Below are positions 1-10,988 of a DNA stretch of 64,000 nucleotides, piece after piece. The position numbers and the translations under genes are program-made. A model generated the notes under the pieces. That model did no database searches. It was not told the DNA's origin and was given only the letters and a program-made list of their open reading frames with translations. This DNA is from Chromera velia. Its lineage: Eukaryota; Sar; Chromeraceae. The stretch covers positions 5,555-69,554 of the forward strand of contig JAHBMJ010004226.1 of the NCBI GenBank assembly GCA_018398765.1, read 5' to 3'. Each line of letters opens with the position of its first letter. Position 1 is the stretch's first letter.

Positions 1-2500
1 GGCACTCAGTCGAGCTGACTGTACTACGTCTCCCTGTTGCATTCCTTCACTGCTCATTCGTCTCTCCCGTCTTCCTTTCTCAGTTTCTTCTCTGGCATCT
101 CTGTCTTGGTTGTGTGGTGAGGCAAACTGTGGGACGAAGGCATGAGAAGACGAAGCTGGAATGAAAGGAGACGGCGAGGTGTCATGGATCGGTGGAGACG
201 GCAAGCGCACTGCCTGCCCATCCATCTGCCTCTCTCGGTTCACAAACTGTTTCTCGCTCCTTCTGTCTCTCTCACTCACATCTCCATTTCCTTCCACTCT
301 CTGGATCTCCTCTCGTTGCTGTGTTTGAGTGAAAGGGATGGATGGAAGGGTGGGATGGATGTGATGAGGCTGGTGAGACGGCAAGTGTCGAGGCATGTGT
401 ACGACATGTTCGTTCATCGTTTTCTCTCGGTGGTCTGTCTGTAGGTCTCTGCCGTCTCCTCTTTTCTCTCCCTCACTGACTCCTCCTTTCACATCTGTTT
501 GCTGCATTTCCTTTCTCTGCAGTGACTGAGTGATGGGGATGGAAGAAAAAGGTGGATGGATGAAGTGAGGCTGTGAGGAAGAGCCGGACAGCGTCTCACA
601 TGCAGTCTCTCTCTGCGTGAAGGGCCGTCTTTCCACTGACTCTCTCTCTCTTTCTTCCCCACTTCCACCCCGTCTGCTGTCTCTCTGTTCCTCTCTGTGT
701 CTTACTGATGTGCCGACGCAGGGCGAAGATTCTGTCAAGAGAGAGGAAGAAGATAAGGCACGACCAGACAGGTGCTCACCGGGAGACGGCACCACCTGCA
801 CACTCATGGATGAAGGAGCACCGAATGAGGCAGTGCGGAAGCTGGACTGACTTTCTCTGTCTTTACGCATTGCCGCAAGAGAGGCATTTGTTCTCGTATT
901 CGTCTCAGTCAGTTGGGCACACTTTGCTCGAAGAGCAAGAATCTCTCTTTCCTTTTCCTGTAAGGCGCGATCTGCTTCTTTTTCGAAACCGCCATTCCTT
1001 TCTTCGTCTCTTTCAGATCGAAAAAGAGGAACATCTGGCGAGGAACGATCAAATTCTTTTTCTTGCATGGAAGGTAATTCATGCTTGTCTTCCTTTTGAT
1101 ACTGGGATGCAGAAAGAGACGAGTCCTTGTGGGCCGACGCAGGGCCAGAAAAGGAAACGTGCAGGTCACTTGTACTTACCACAGCAGCATCAGCAGCAGC
1201 AGCGGCAGTCTCAGGCATTCTGCATGGAGGAAGAGACGATGCACGATCATGCAGCGCCGACGCAGGGCGATCATACATTATGCATGTATCATCAAGGGCT
1301 CGTGCACGAGAAGAAGAGGGAAAACGCCGATTCAGGACTTCCTGAAAATTTTCGTCACTGGAGACGGAAGCTGAACCGGCTTTCTTGCTCATCTTCAAAA
1401 AGAAACGACGGGACAGTGACTCCAAGCTGTCCTAAAGTTCAATGCCTTGGGGCCGACGCAGGGCCAGCAAAGAACTGGAAAGAGAAAGAAGGTTGTGAGT
1501 ACGAACGATGGGGTCACTATTGAAGTTTATTTGGACGGGAGACGAGCTCCCTCCAAGCTACTTCGGAGCTTACCGGAATAAATCCCGGGGTCCTGTCAGT
1601 CAGTAGTCAGTCAGTCAGTCTATCAAGTCTATCGATGTACCTACGAAGAAGAAGTGTCGGCTAGGAAGTCTTTGAAACGTCTCAAATCTGGAAGGATGAT
1701 TGAATATTCAGCCGTTTGAAAAGTCGTTTCTGAAGAGACCTGCATGAAATTGCGCGGCGCTCCGCGTCTCGTCGCTGCCGTGGCCACCGCTTTTTCTGCG
1801 AATACGCTTGCCGTGGCCCCTGAAAAAACCCGAAATCCGTCGTGGCGGCGGTTCCGAATCCAATAGAGAGGCCCCGTCTGGCGGTGCCTGAGTGGCTCGG
1901 TCCCAAGTCATCTTCACGCACCACAAGACAGCCAGCGGGTGCATGCGGGGCTGCCGGGGCACCAAGGGAGAGGTGCGAAGAGTGAGCGTTGAGGGAGGGG
2001 CAGTGGCAGCGGCATGCAACACTCAGATAGACGGAGTAAGTCCGAGTGATGATCAGCCACTCCTAACCGATAAGGCAAGGTCATAGGAAGATATGGAGAG
2101 GCTCTCGAAGAGAGCTTATGCATAGGTGGTTGAGGTCGATACTAGCGTCGATACTAGATTAAACTAGTGGTTAATATAAAATTCAACACTGGATTGAGTT
2201 AGAGGCTAGGTTAGACCAAGTGGAAGATAGATATACAAGGGGTGCTTAGTTGCATACTACAATGCCTATAGTTAGTTGCCATTCCTGACCTCGTTTATTC
2301 CCTCGTTCATTCTTCGACCTATTTTTATATCTAGTTCGACATGTTTAAATAATGTTTTTGCAAGTTTTGTTCTCGTTCATGTATCTTCATCCTTTTCATA
2401 ATTATGAACACTTTACCCTTCAAAAATGAACTAGAAAACGAAAAAAAGATAAACAGAAATAGTAATTAAATTTAAAAGCTGTCAAATTTGTAGCTATAAG
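1..2500. other. No supported gene; degenerate repeat-like DNA
   Basis: Open frames here (the longest about 816 nt near 0.7-1.5 kb, plus strand) have no recognisable domain and an odd amino-acid mix, so I do not call a gene. The first 1.5 kb holds four copies of the 12-mer CCGACGCAGGGC (near 715, 1132, 1257 and 1452) and several copies of a GGAGACGGCA-like motif near 191, 374, 780 and 1362, suggesting a decayed long-period repeat. From about 2130 to 2500 the DNA becomes AT-rich with no gene signal. Confidence 0.4.
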
Positions 2501-2504
2501 CACC

Positions 2505-3545
2505 CCCCCGACACTCTAAGCTGTTCTTGAAAACATTTTTCAAGATTGGATTTTTCAGTAACATTTAATTTCAAGTTAGGGTTTTTGAGCGGCGGCACCG
2601 TTTCGTGCTACTTTGTGCCATTAAAATTTATTCCACTGTATGCGTATACGCCCCACTGTCGCACTGCCTTTACGGAGCACCGCATGGGCCTGGAAACCAT
2701 GGCCCCGGCATGCCTTTCTGCATGTAGGCGCGGTGTTTTTCTGAGGGCCCATCAGGCCGCGACGTGCAGGCTCAAACGGCAACTGCGCAATTCCTCAGAA
2801 AGTTATTGTGTACGTATCTAGAAAGTCATTCATTCATCTTTTAGCTTTCCTCCCTGTTAGCAACTCATCCCTCAGTGTCTTGCCTGCCGTATGAGTGTGC
2901 TTACTCTAGAGCTGTCTAGAATATTGAGATGAAGGAGATCAACTCAATCAAACATCTAAAAAGTCTGACTTACCGGGAAGGGCGTTCAGCGTCGTCAAAG
3001 TTCCTAGCAAAGTTCTTCAATCGATCAATAAAGCGGGTTAAGACAAGGAGACTGCTCTAAACCGCCGGAATAGAAATTTAATCAATCCGTCACGCATGAA
3101 CAAACGTGTATCTCTTTTTGAGCTCTTTTGAGAATGAAAGAGAAAGGGGGTGGAAGGCTCCTCTTTTTTTTCTGAATTTTGTATACGTAACACACCTGAA
3201 CAACATGTGATACACCCCTTATATGACTCGCAGCCGCGACTGCGCTGCCCTCAGAGTCTAAGATATTGTGTAGTTGCCCTCTAAGCCTGTACATCGTTGC
3301 CGGGGCTCCATGAATGGGCCCTAAGAAAAACGCCGTGCAGAAACTTCGGAAGCATGCCGGGGCTATAGTTTCCGGGGCCGCGCGGTGCTCCGTAAAGGTA
3401 GCACATCGCGTCGCACGTGAGATAAATTTTGGCGGCACGAAATGGTGCTGCCGCTCAAAAATCCTCAGTTGAAATTAAGTGCCGCTCAAAAATCCAATCT
3501 TGAAAAATATTTTCAAGAGCAGCTTGGAGTGTCGGAGGGATGTTT
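2505..3545. mobile_element. Fold-back (inverted-repeat) element
   Basis: Roughly 2505-2800 reappears, reverse-complemented and diverged, at about 3250-3545. Both arms share an outer palindrome (TCTTGAAAA, a few bases, TTTTCAAGA; near 2525 and 3498), then TTTTTGAGCGGC, a segment with CGGAGCACCGC and CCCCGGCATGC, then GGGCCCAT. In both arms the same frame can be read as FTEHR....APAC, so they derive from one sequence, not chance complementarity. The roughly 450 bp between the arms contains no transposase. This is the architecture of a non-autonomous fold-back or MITE-like DNA element. I see no clear target-site duplication. Confidence 0.6.
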
Positions 3546-3570
3546 AAGATGTAAGCCTTGCATGCGGTGT

Positions 3571-3815
3571 AGCTTTTCAAGACACAGGCTCTTCTTACGG
3601 CATAGTTTTTCAAGACATACGCTCTGCTTGCGGCGTATAGCTTTTCAAGACATAGGCTCTCCTTGCGGCATAGCTTTTCAAGACATAGGCTCTGCTTGCG
3701 GCACAGCTTTTCAAGACATAAGCCGCGCCTGCGGCACAGCTTTTCAAGACATAGGCCGCGCCTGCGGCATGGCTTTTCAAGACATAGGCCGCGCCTGCGG
3801 CGCGGCTTTTCAAGA
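3571..3815 (+). repeat. 33-bp minisatellite, about 8 units
   Basis: Units begin with AGCTTTTCAAGACATAGG and recur at about 3571, 3604, 3639, 3672, 3705, 3738, 3771 and 3804, so the period is 33 bp with one 35-bp unit. Because 33 is a multiple of three, both strands stay open: an AFQDIGRACG-type 11-residue repeat on plus and an AAGAAYVLKS-type repeat on minus. I regard both as by-products of the period rather than proteins. The TTTTCAAGA core is the same word as the end palindrome of the adjoining fold-back element. Confidence 0.8.
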
Positions 3816-3834
3816 GTGGATTTTTAAGCAGCAA

Positions 3835-4325
3835 AAAATTTCAAGTAGCCTTGAGTATCAGGGGGGTAGCTATAAGTTTAGACTCAAAACTTTAGAGCAG
3901 TCATTAAAAAGAATCCTATATATAGGACTATAGTCATAAGAGGTATGGTTTTGAAATATGATATTGTATATAATTTGATTTAAAGTTAGATCTAAGGGCT
4001 AGTCTAAGGGTTCTTCGGTGTCCCTCGTGCTGTTCGTATGGGTGATGATCTACAGCGGGCGTGCAGCGCTCAAACCAAAAAAGTTAAACAGACGCTGAAT
4101 TTACCTCTGTATCAGTACGTTTTTTTCCACTCCCACAGTCCCACTTCATGCGCGACCGTGGGGGACATAGCCACCGTGACCCCTCGGGTGCCTCCCCCGC
4201 TGATCCAGTGACCGATCTGTCTTGCTGCCACTTTACATCGTGTAGCATCGTGCAAAGACAGTACTCTAATATTCCCCCAATTTGAGAGCGATCTGAAGAT
4301 TGACATGAGACCAGAGGTCGGTCTC
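3835..4325. other. Intergenic, no gene seen
   Basis: This stretch lies between the minisatellite and the 158-bp satellite. It holds AT-leaning DNA to about 4010 and then mixed sequence. I find no domain, splice-consistent exon or RNA gene. Confidence 0.4.
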
Positions 4326-4915
4326 GAGAGCATGCGTGTGAACTCAGTGCACGCGAAGCGAGTCGACAGCAAAACGGATGCGAACACAGATGAATGTGTA
4401 AGCTTCCTCCATCCACACAAGCACAAGCTCGCGTGTCTGCAGCCAGTCTCTACAGCTTGCATGTGAACACTGAGTTCTGAGCGCGAGAGCATGCGTGTGA
4501 ACTCAGTGCACGCGAAGCGAGTCGACGGCAAAACGGATGCGAACACAGATGGATGTGTAAGCTTCCTCCATCCACACAAGCACAAGCTCGCGTGTCTGCA
4601 GCCAGTCTCCACAGCTTGCATGTGAACACTGAGTTCTGAGCGCGAGAGGATGCGTGTGAACTCAGTGCACGCGAAGCGAGTCGACAGAAAAACGGATGCG
4701 AACACAGATGAATGTGCAAGCTTCCTCCATCCACACAAGCACAAGCTCGCGTGTCTGCAGCCAGTCTCCACAGCTTGCATGTGAGCACTGAATTATGAGC
4801 GCGAGAGCATGCCTGTGAAATCAGGGCACGCGAAGCGAGTCGACGGCCAAACGGATGCGAACACAGATGGATGTGTAAGCTTCCTCCATCCACCCAAGCA
4901 CAAGCTCGCGTATCG
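4325..4915. repeat. 158-bp tandem satellite, about 3.7 copies
   Basis: The phrase GCATGCGTGTGAACTCAGTG and its variants recur at about 4330, 4487, 4645 and 4803, a period of 158 bp. Copies differ at a few positions only, including AGCAAAACGG, GGCAAAACGG, AGAAAAACGG and GGCCAAACGG variants. Long minus-strand frames run through the array because copies are similar, and the last exon of the minus-strand gene to the right ends inside it. No other copies were seen in the window. Confidence 0.85.
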
Positions 4916-5714
4916 GCTCTACCCCCCCTCCCTTAGCGTTCCTCTCGTGTGTAATCGATCCTGATCCCTTGCTCAGCTGCTCGGGCGGGGGTGCCGGAGC
5001 TGGGGATGAGTTGTGGAGAGGCGGTGGAAGGTTGCCAGCAGAAGGCAGCCCCGCACTGGCAGGGTTCTCGGGCTCCTTCTGCGGCGACTCGGAGCATAGG
5101 GATTCGAGGAGTTCCAAGGGGAGGCTGCATACGGAAACGGGCGCCGTGGTCTCAGAGTGACTGTCTGCTCCGGTTGAAGACGAAGGGAGGTGTTGAACTT
5201 CTCCCGGACGGTCAGCGCGTCTCCCCTCCGAGTTGATCCTCTCTGTTTCTGCGTCTGCCCCTGAGCTGCTGACAGTGTGCTTCATCCGTCGACGAAGGCG
5301 GCGCTCCAAAAGTCGTCCGCGCACTGGATGCGGGTGATGCACGACTTCGTTGGGGCGGGGGCGAGTGACCTGTATGCATGCAGCGACAGATCAATCGATT
5401 GATCGATTCAGCCAGAGAGGGAATTTAAGAGGAGGGGGGAGGTGCCGCGAAGGGAAGGGGTGAATAACCATGCATGCGGGGGAAGGGAGGGACAGGTTTT
5501 AGTTAGAGCTTCGAAAAGAGAGATTTTCTTTCTTTCTTTTTTCTTTTGCTTGCTTGTTTGTTTGTTTGTTTGTTTGATCGTTTGTATGTTTGCTTGTTTG
5601 CTTGTTTGCTTGTTTGTTTGTTTGTTTCTTTCTTTCTTTCTTTTCTTTCTTTTCTTTCTTTCTTTCTTTCTTTCTTTCTTTTCTTTCTTTGTTTGTTTCT
5701 TTCTTTGTTTGTTC

Positions 5715-5745
<31 letters not shown>

Positions 5746-7174
5746 TCGTCAGTAACTTCATTTGTGGGGTTCTTGACCGAGAAATCAGTGGCACACACCA
5801 TACGCCCATACTGATACTTGCCTGAAGAGCCTTTTCAGAGGTTTCATGGAGATGTGTCTGCTTTCGCTGGCGTTGGTTGTTGAGGAACTTTAAGGAAATT
5901 GGGTGATGCAGAAAGTCTGCATTGGCCGTTGTGTGGGTCGCGAATTTTGAAGGGGGTCCCATTCATCCCTGCAGGAATGCACCAAAGAGGGAGAAAGTCT
6001 GCTTGTCTGTCGATGCATGGAAGGAAGCGGGTGATTCGATCGATTGATTAACGGAATGGTTGATTGACTAACCGAACAATTAAGTGACTTGCTTGGTCAA
6101 TGAGGTTGACTAACCGAATCGACGATCGATTCACTTGCTTGGTTGCTCTAACGACTGCATGATCGAGTGACACGACATGCGGACTGACCTCTCTGAAACT
6201 CTGGAGATCCAACGTCTCAATGGCCGGTCTTGGGTCTCGGACAACAGGGTTTCGCCCTCTCCGTCGCTCGTTGCGTTGCTGGGCTTCCAAGGTCCTCTGG
6301 AGTTCTAGCTGACGCAGCAGGTCAGCAGAAGACCCGAAGGTAGAGCCCAACCCTTCCTCCTCTTCACTCTCCTCTTGTCTCTCCTGTTCCTTCTCTCCGT
6401 CGTCCCCTCTCTCTCTTTCCCCCTCCTCTTCCCCCTCGTTGTCTTCTTGCGCTTCACCGACCTCCTCAGACGCAACGGAACTGTTGTCTGACGGGCTATC
6501 GGGACCTGCGTCCGTGGGGAGAGCTGAAATGGGCATGGCGCCTCTAACGGCGTCGGCGTCCCAGTGCTCCATAACTGTTGCGATGCGCCTGTTGAAGGCC
6601 CACTGCTCGAAGGCCTGCTCGGGTTCAACTTCGCCCTCGAGAGAGGGGGGGATATGGATCTGAGGTCCCCGAGCCTCTGGATGGAAAAGAATCCGCGGAG
6701 GCGCTGAAGGGTATTCTGAAGGCCGTCTAGGTACGTCGTTGCGTAGCTCATCCCTGCGATTCTCTGGTAATCAGTGAGCATTTCTTGGACATCCAATAAA
6801 AACTCCCTCGCGTCAGCAGACACCAGATGAATGCAGGCAAGGTTCTGCATCAAACGTGTCTTCACCTCGTCAGGCATCCCTGACCTCTCCACCCAATGCT
6901 CAACTTCCGACAGGCCAAATTGATTGAAAGAAATCCTGTCGAGTGCCAGCCGGACTTTTTCATTGATCCAGTTAAGACTGCCATATGTGTACCTCTGACG
7001 TGCGTTTGGGTCTAGGTTTGGGTGAAGTGGCTGTGCTTGGAGGAGTCGGCGCCTTATTTCCTCCAGACATCGTTGGGATACCTGTTCTTCATTCAGAGGA
7101 AGGTTTCTTCCTTCTTCAGCGACGGCTCTTTGCCGGAAGCTGAAGCGTACTCTGGGAGTCGGTCGGGAACTCAT
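4821..7174 (-). CDS. Unrecognised two-exon protein with acidic low-complexity middle
   Basis: I do not recognise this gene. The start is the ATG at 7174. A long first exon runs to about 6189, where GAGAG is followed by the donor GTCAGT; the next exon starts after GCATACAG at 5369 and ends with a stop at 4821 inside the satellite. Phases agree at that junction. The N-terminal ~165 residues look globular and helical (Trp, Leu and Arg rich). Then follows an acidic Glu/Arg-rich stretch and a Ser/Pro-rich C-terminus. The coding-like frame changes once near 6.7 kb with no good intron to explain it, so either the assembly has an indel there or the gene is decaying. The 819-bp intron holds a TTTC/TTTG microsatellite. 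Confidence 0.4.
5527..5752 (+). repeat. (TTTC)n/(TTTG)n microsatellite
   Basis: This is a compound tetranucleotide tract with TTTG, CTTG and TTTC blocks. It lies in the predicted intron of the minus-strand gene and produces spurious low-complexity frames on both strands. Confidence 0.95.
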
Positions 7175-9249
7175 GTGTTGTTGAAAGGAGTTGGGTCAAT
7201 TAAGTTTCGATCTGACAACAGTATGTCGATCAGATAGTTTTGAAGAGCAGGTATGATTCGAAGGCAGGTCAGAGAAGAAGCTGCAAGGTTCTAAGCTTAT
7301 GCAGGGAGAGTGTTGGCGGAGCGTCCGTGTGAGTGTAGACAGGCGAAAACTGCATTGTATAGGGTGGGTTGGGCGTGTTCGCATGCAGCAATATAACTAT
7401 AGGTTAGATCCGCCTCTCATATATGGGGACGCGGCATGCATGAAAAAACCCTCAATCATCATATTACTATATATAGCTATTGCAGCTCAGTTCTCATTAA
7501 TCTGGTGCGCGCGATTTGCGCGCCCTAGCGCGCCCCCACAGACGACGCGCGGGCGTCCGACGCGTTGACCTGACGCACGCCAGGGGAGGCCCCGGAAAAA
7601 CAATTCAGCTGAGGGGGCACCTATAACGAATTTAAGCTATAAATATTAATAAGAAGAATTAATTTCGCTTTCCGGATCCCCTTAACATTAATTTGTGTAC
7701 CTTTTGTATGCCTTCATTCTTTTTTTGTGCTTTGCAGGGCTTCATCCGGGATCCACCTGATGTGCGTATCCAATGGTCGCGTGTCACCTTGTATACGCAC
7801 AGAGCCGTCTACGCGGCTGCGGAGATGGACGTACATGTATAAATAATTCTCATTACATGCATGTGTCTGATGAGTTCTTTTCTTCATATTCCTGTTGTGA
7901 TCTCTACTGTTAGTGAGAGAGGTTGAGAAGAAAAAAGCAGGTCAGAACCCCCATCTGAAAGACTTATCCAGCAAATCCCGAAGTGTACGAGCTTTAAAGC
8001 CCCAAAACAGCCATTTTTTTTCTTTCGCGGCCGTCCTGAAGCCAGACAGGGAGGATTGCGGCTTCGCCGCCTGATAAGCAATGTGTACACCTCTTCCTTC
8101 GTTCATTGCATGAGACCCTTAGTCTAGTGCTTTGAGGGCCCTGGGTCAGCCTACCTAAACTCGGTCTCGGTCTCGGTAGACTTTCGTCCACCACGGGGCT
8201 GTGGCTATCCACTGGGATACACTCCTCCGGAGTTAGTCCCATACCCCATATGCATATCTGCTCCCCCTTCCACTGGGGCAATCTAGAAAAACTTCAGTTG
8301 TGCAGGATGTCAAATCTACTTCCCTGACTACACCTCTTCCCCTCACCCCTACCTCTTCCACATGACAGTTCCATCTGACTATCACTGCCTTGAAACCCAC
8401 CCTGCTTCATGACCTGAGAGCCTGAGACGGTGCTATTATGTTTGAGGTCTCTCCCGCCTCTCCCCTCTCAACCGTCTGTTGTGCACCATGTCCAGCCCTG
8501 GACCAACCATTCGACTGAGTCTGGTATTCCACCAGTCACCGCGGCACTGTAGAGCACCCCCACCCCCCCATCTATCACCATCCTTTCCTTTTCTCTTATA
8601 TCTCTCTCTTCCCCCATCTCTTCCTTTCTCTTTCTCTCTTTTCTTTCTCTTCATCCTGCCCAAAGAAGACTAGACCTGCTGCTTAGTACCTTTAATTACG
8701 ATCCCAAGCCCGCCAGTGGTTTCTCCTTTCCGAACCTCCTCAGCATAATATCAGCAGTTCCCTCCTTACATCTCATTCCCTCCCCTCTCATCCATACCCT
8801 AACCATACCACTGACATGCTATGCAGACCACCGCTTTATCAATCACAGCGGTCTGCAGCCAGGAAAAAACTTCCTCTTTCGAGCAGTGAGGGAGAAAACC
8901 TAGCTGCTTTTCCTTCCCCTTTTTAGCTCTTCCCACTCCCTATTTCCGTTTGGTCAGTTTCCTCCCTTCCTTCCCTTTCCCACCTTTTCTGACCAGAACA
9001 AGAGCCAGGAAAGGTTTGACAGTCATTTCCAGCCCGGTCTTATGACATACCAGCCTGCTTAACTGTCACAGCCGACCAAAAACTTCCGATTTGGTACTCA
9101 GAAGAAACAATCGCCGAATTCTTAGTGCTACGCGGTGACTTGGTGCCCCTCCGTTTCCTTATCTCTCTGCATTTCTTCTTTCTCTTTCCCTCACAGCGCC
9201 TTAGGGGAATTTTTCAAAACCTCCAGGGACACGGAGGGAAAAACCCTTG

Positions 9250-9250
<1 letters not shown>
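7175..9250. other. Intergenic, one dispersed-repeat copy, no gene
   Basis: Apart from the dispersed element at 7400-7530, the stretch holds GC-rich palindromic DNA (7503-7600), then ordinary mixed and C/T-rich sequence. Short open frames, for example on the minus strand at 7.99-8.28 kb, have no recognised domain and no splice support. Confidence 0.4.
7400..7530 (+). repeat. Dispersed element, copy 1 of 3
   Basis: This copy carries TAGATCCGCC, then GGGGACGCGGCATGCAT, then AAAACCCTCAATCATCAT (or very close variants) in the same order and spacing as copies at 53246-53365 and 63283-63345. It is followed by TACTATATA and then a GCGCGC palindrome. It lies about 230 bp upstream of the minus-strand gene starting at 7174. 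Confidence 0.7.
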
Positions 9251-9489
<239 letters not shown>

Positions 9490-9514
<25 letters not shown>

Positions 9515-9822
9515 AAGAAAGAAAGAAAGAAAAAGGGAGAAAAAGAAAGTCTTAGAAAGAAAGAAAGAAAGAAAGAAAAAAGGGGGGAAAGGAGGGAAGA
9601 AAGAAAGATAGAAAGACGGAAAATGAAGGAAGAATAGAGAAAATCAACACAGAGAAACAGAAAAGGAAAAAGATAGTTATAAACATCCCGATACAACTCG
9701 ATCTTGGTTCGATTTCTCTCTTAATCGCTCTTCATGCGCCTCTCTACCCTAACCTTGACCTCAAATGTGACAGTCTTGAGAGAACTGCAAGGGGAACCCA
9801 GGGAAATGGAAGAGGGTAAAGC

Positions 9823-9858
<36 letters not shown>

Positions 9859-10166
9859 AAGAAAGAAAGAAAGAAAAAGGGAGAAAAAGAAAGTCTTAGA
9901 AAGAAAGAAAGAAAGAAAGAAAAAAGGGGGGAAAGGAGGGAAGAAAGAAAGATAGAAAGACGGAAAATGAAGGAAGAATAGAGAAAATCAACACAGAGAA
10001 ACAGAAAAGGAAAAAGATAGTTATAAACATCCCGATACAACTCGATCTTGGTTCGATTTCTCTCTTAATCGCTCTTCATGCGCCTCTCTACCCTAACCTT
10101 GACCTCAAATGTGACAGTCTTGAGAGAACTGCAAGGGGAACCCAGGGAAATGGAAGAGGGTAAAGC

Positions 10167-10177
<11 letters not shown>
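9490..10177 (+). repeat. Tandem duplication, period 344 bp
   Basis: The non-repetitive segment containing CTTCATGCGCCTCTCTACCC occurs at about 9731 and again at 10075. CGGAAAATGAAGG occurs at 9617 and 9961. Both pairs are 344 bp apart, and the intervening sequence reads the same in each copy as far as I compared it. The breakpoints fall in GA tracts. Near-perfect identity means either a very recent duplication or an assembly artefact. Confidence 0.85.
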
Positions 10178-10206
<29 letters not shown>

Positions 10207-10613
10207 GCGAGTGAGAGAGCAGGAGAGAAAAAATAAACGTGTGGCAGCCATAAGCATCCCCTTACGGGGTCTTACTTTCCCCCCCCCTTTTTTTTTACAC
10301 TCTCCCACCCAGGCCATCCTGAGCTCATCTCCCAACGGAAAGAAAGTAAGAACGAAGGACGGAAGAAAAGAGAGAAAGCAAGAAGGAACGAAAGAAATAA
10401 AAAAAATAGGAAGAAAAGAAAGTAAACCAGCGCCCCTGCCTTTGAGAGCGAAGGGGACTAGAAAAGGAGGTATAGAAGCAATGAAAGAAAGAAAGAATGA
10501 AGAAAGGGGAGGTTCACCGAAGAGAGGGAGGAGAGCCGAGAAGGACTCCGCGATGGGCTTTCTATTCTCCATTTATTTGTTTGGCAATGGCTGTTGTCCC
10601 CCTGCTTTTGCCG

Positions 10614-10646
<33 letters not shown>

Positions 10647-10830
10647 GCACACAAATTAATGTTCAGGGTATCCGGGCCATTCGCACAGAGTGCGTCACAT
10701 GCAATGTGACGGTATACATGCCGACCGGCCGGCGGCCGTCTACATCGTCTTCAATGACCATCGTCTCCGTTTTAAAGAAGAGATATATTAATATAAGAAG
10801 AGTCATGAAGAGTCCCTTAAAATTAAAGAA
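10178..10830. other. Intergenic upstream of the HAD gene
   Basis: Contains GA runs (10172-10205 and 10618-10645), mixed sequence and the palindromic word TATATTAATATA near 10786. No gene is supported. Any promoter of the HAD gene should lie here, but I recognise no element. Confidence 0.4.
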
Positions 10831-10988
10831 TCGAAAGATTGTGGAAGCAATCCGACGAAAGCCTCTCAGTCTCGACACTTCACCTCAAGACTGAAAAGGT
10901 GTTGATCGGAATTCTGCTGCAGTTTCTGTGCTTGTCTGTCTTTGCACTCGGCTTTGCACTCGGTTCTGAGAGGTTCGGTAGGTCGTGT

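Noticed and set aside
708-1523. 271-residue plus-strand frame
   Set aside because: Odd composition, no domain, and overlapping open frames of similar quality; not called as a gene.
3571-3815. CRISPR-like array
   Set aside because: Units are directly adjacent with no unique spacers, and the context is eukaryotic; it is a minisatellite.
3442-3933. Protein with 11-residue AFQDIGRACG repeats
   Set aside because: Generated by the 33-bp minisatellite plus the end of the fold-back arm; the opposite strand is equally open.
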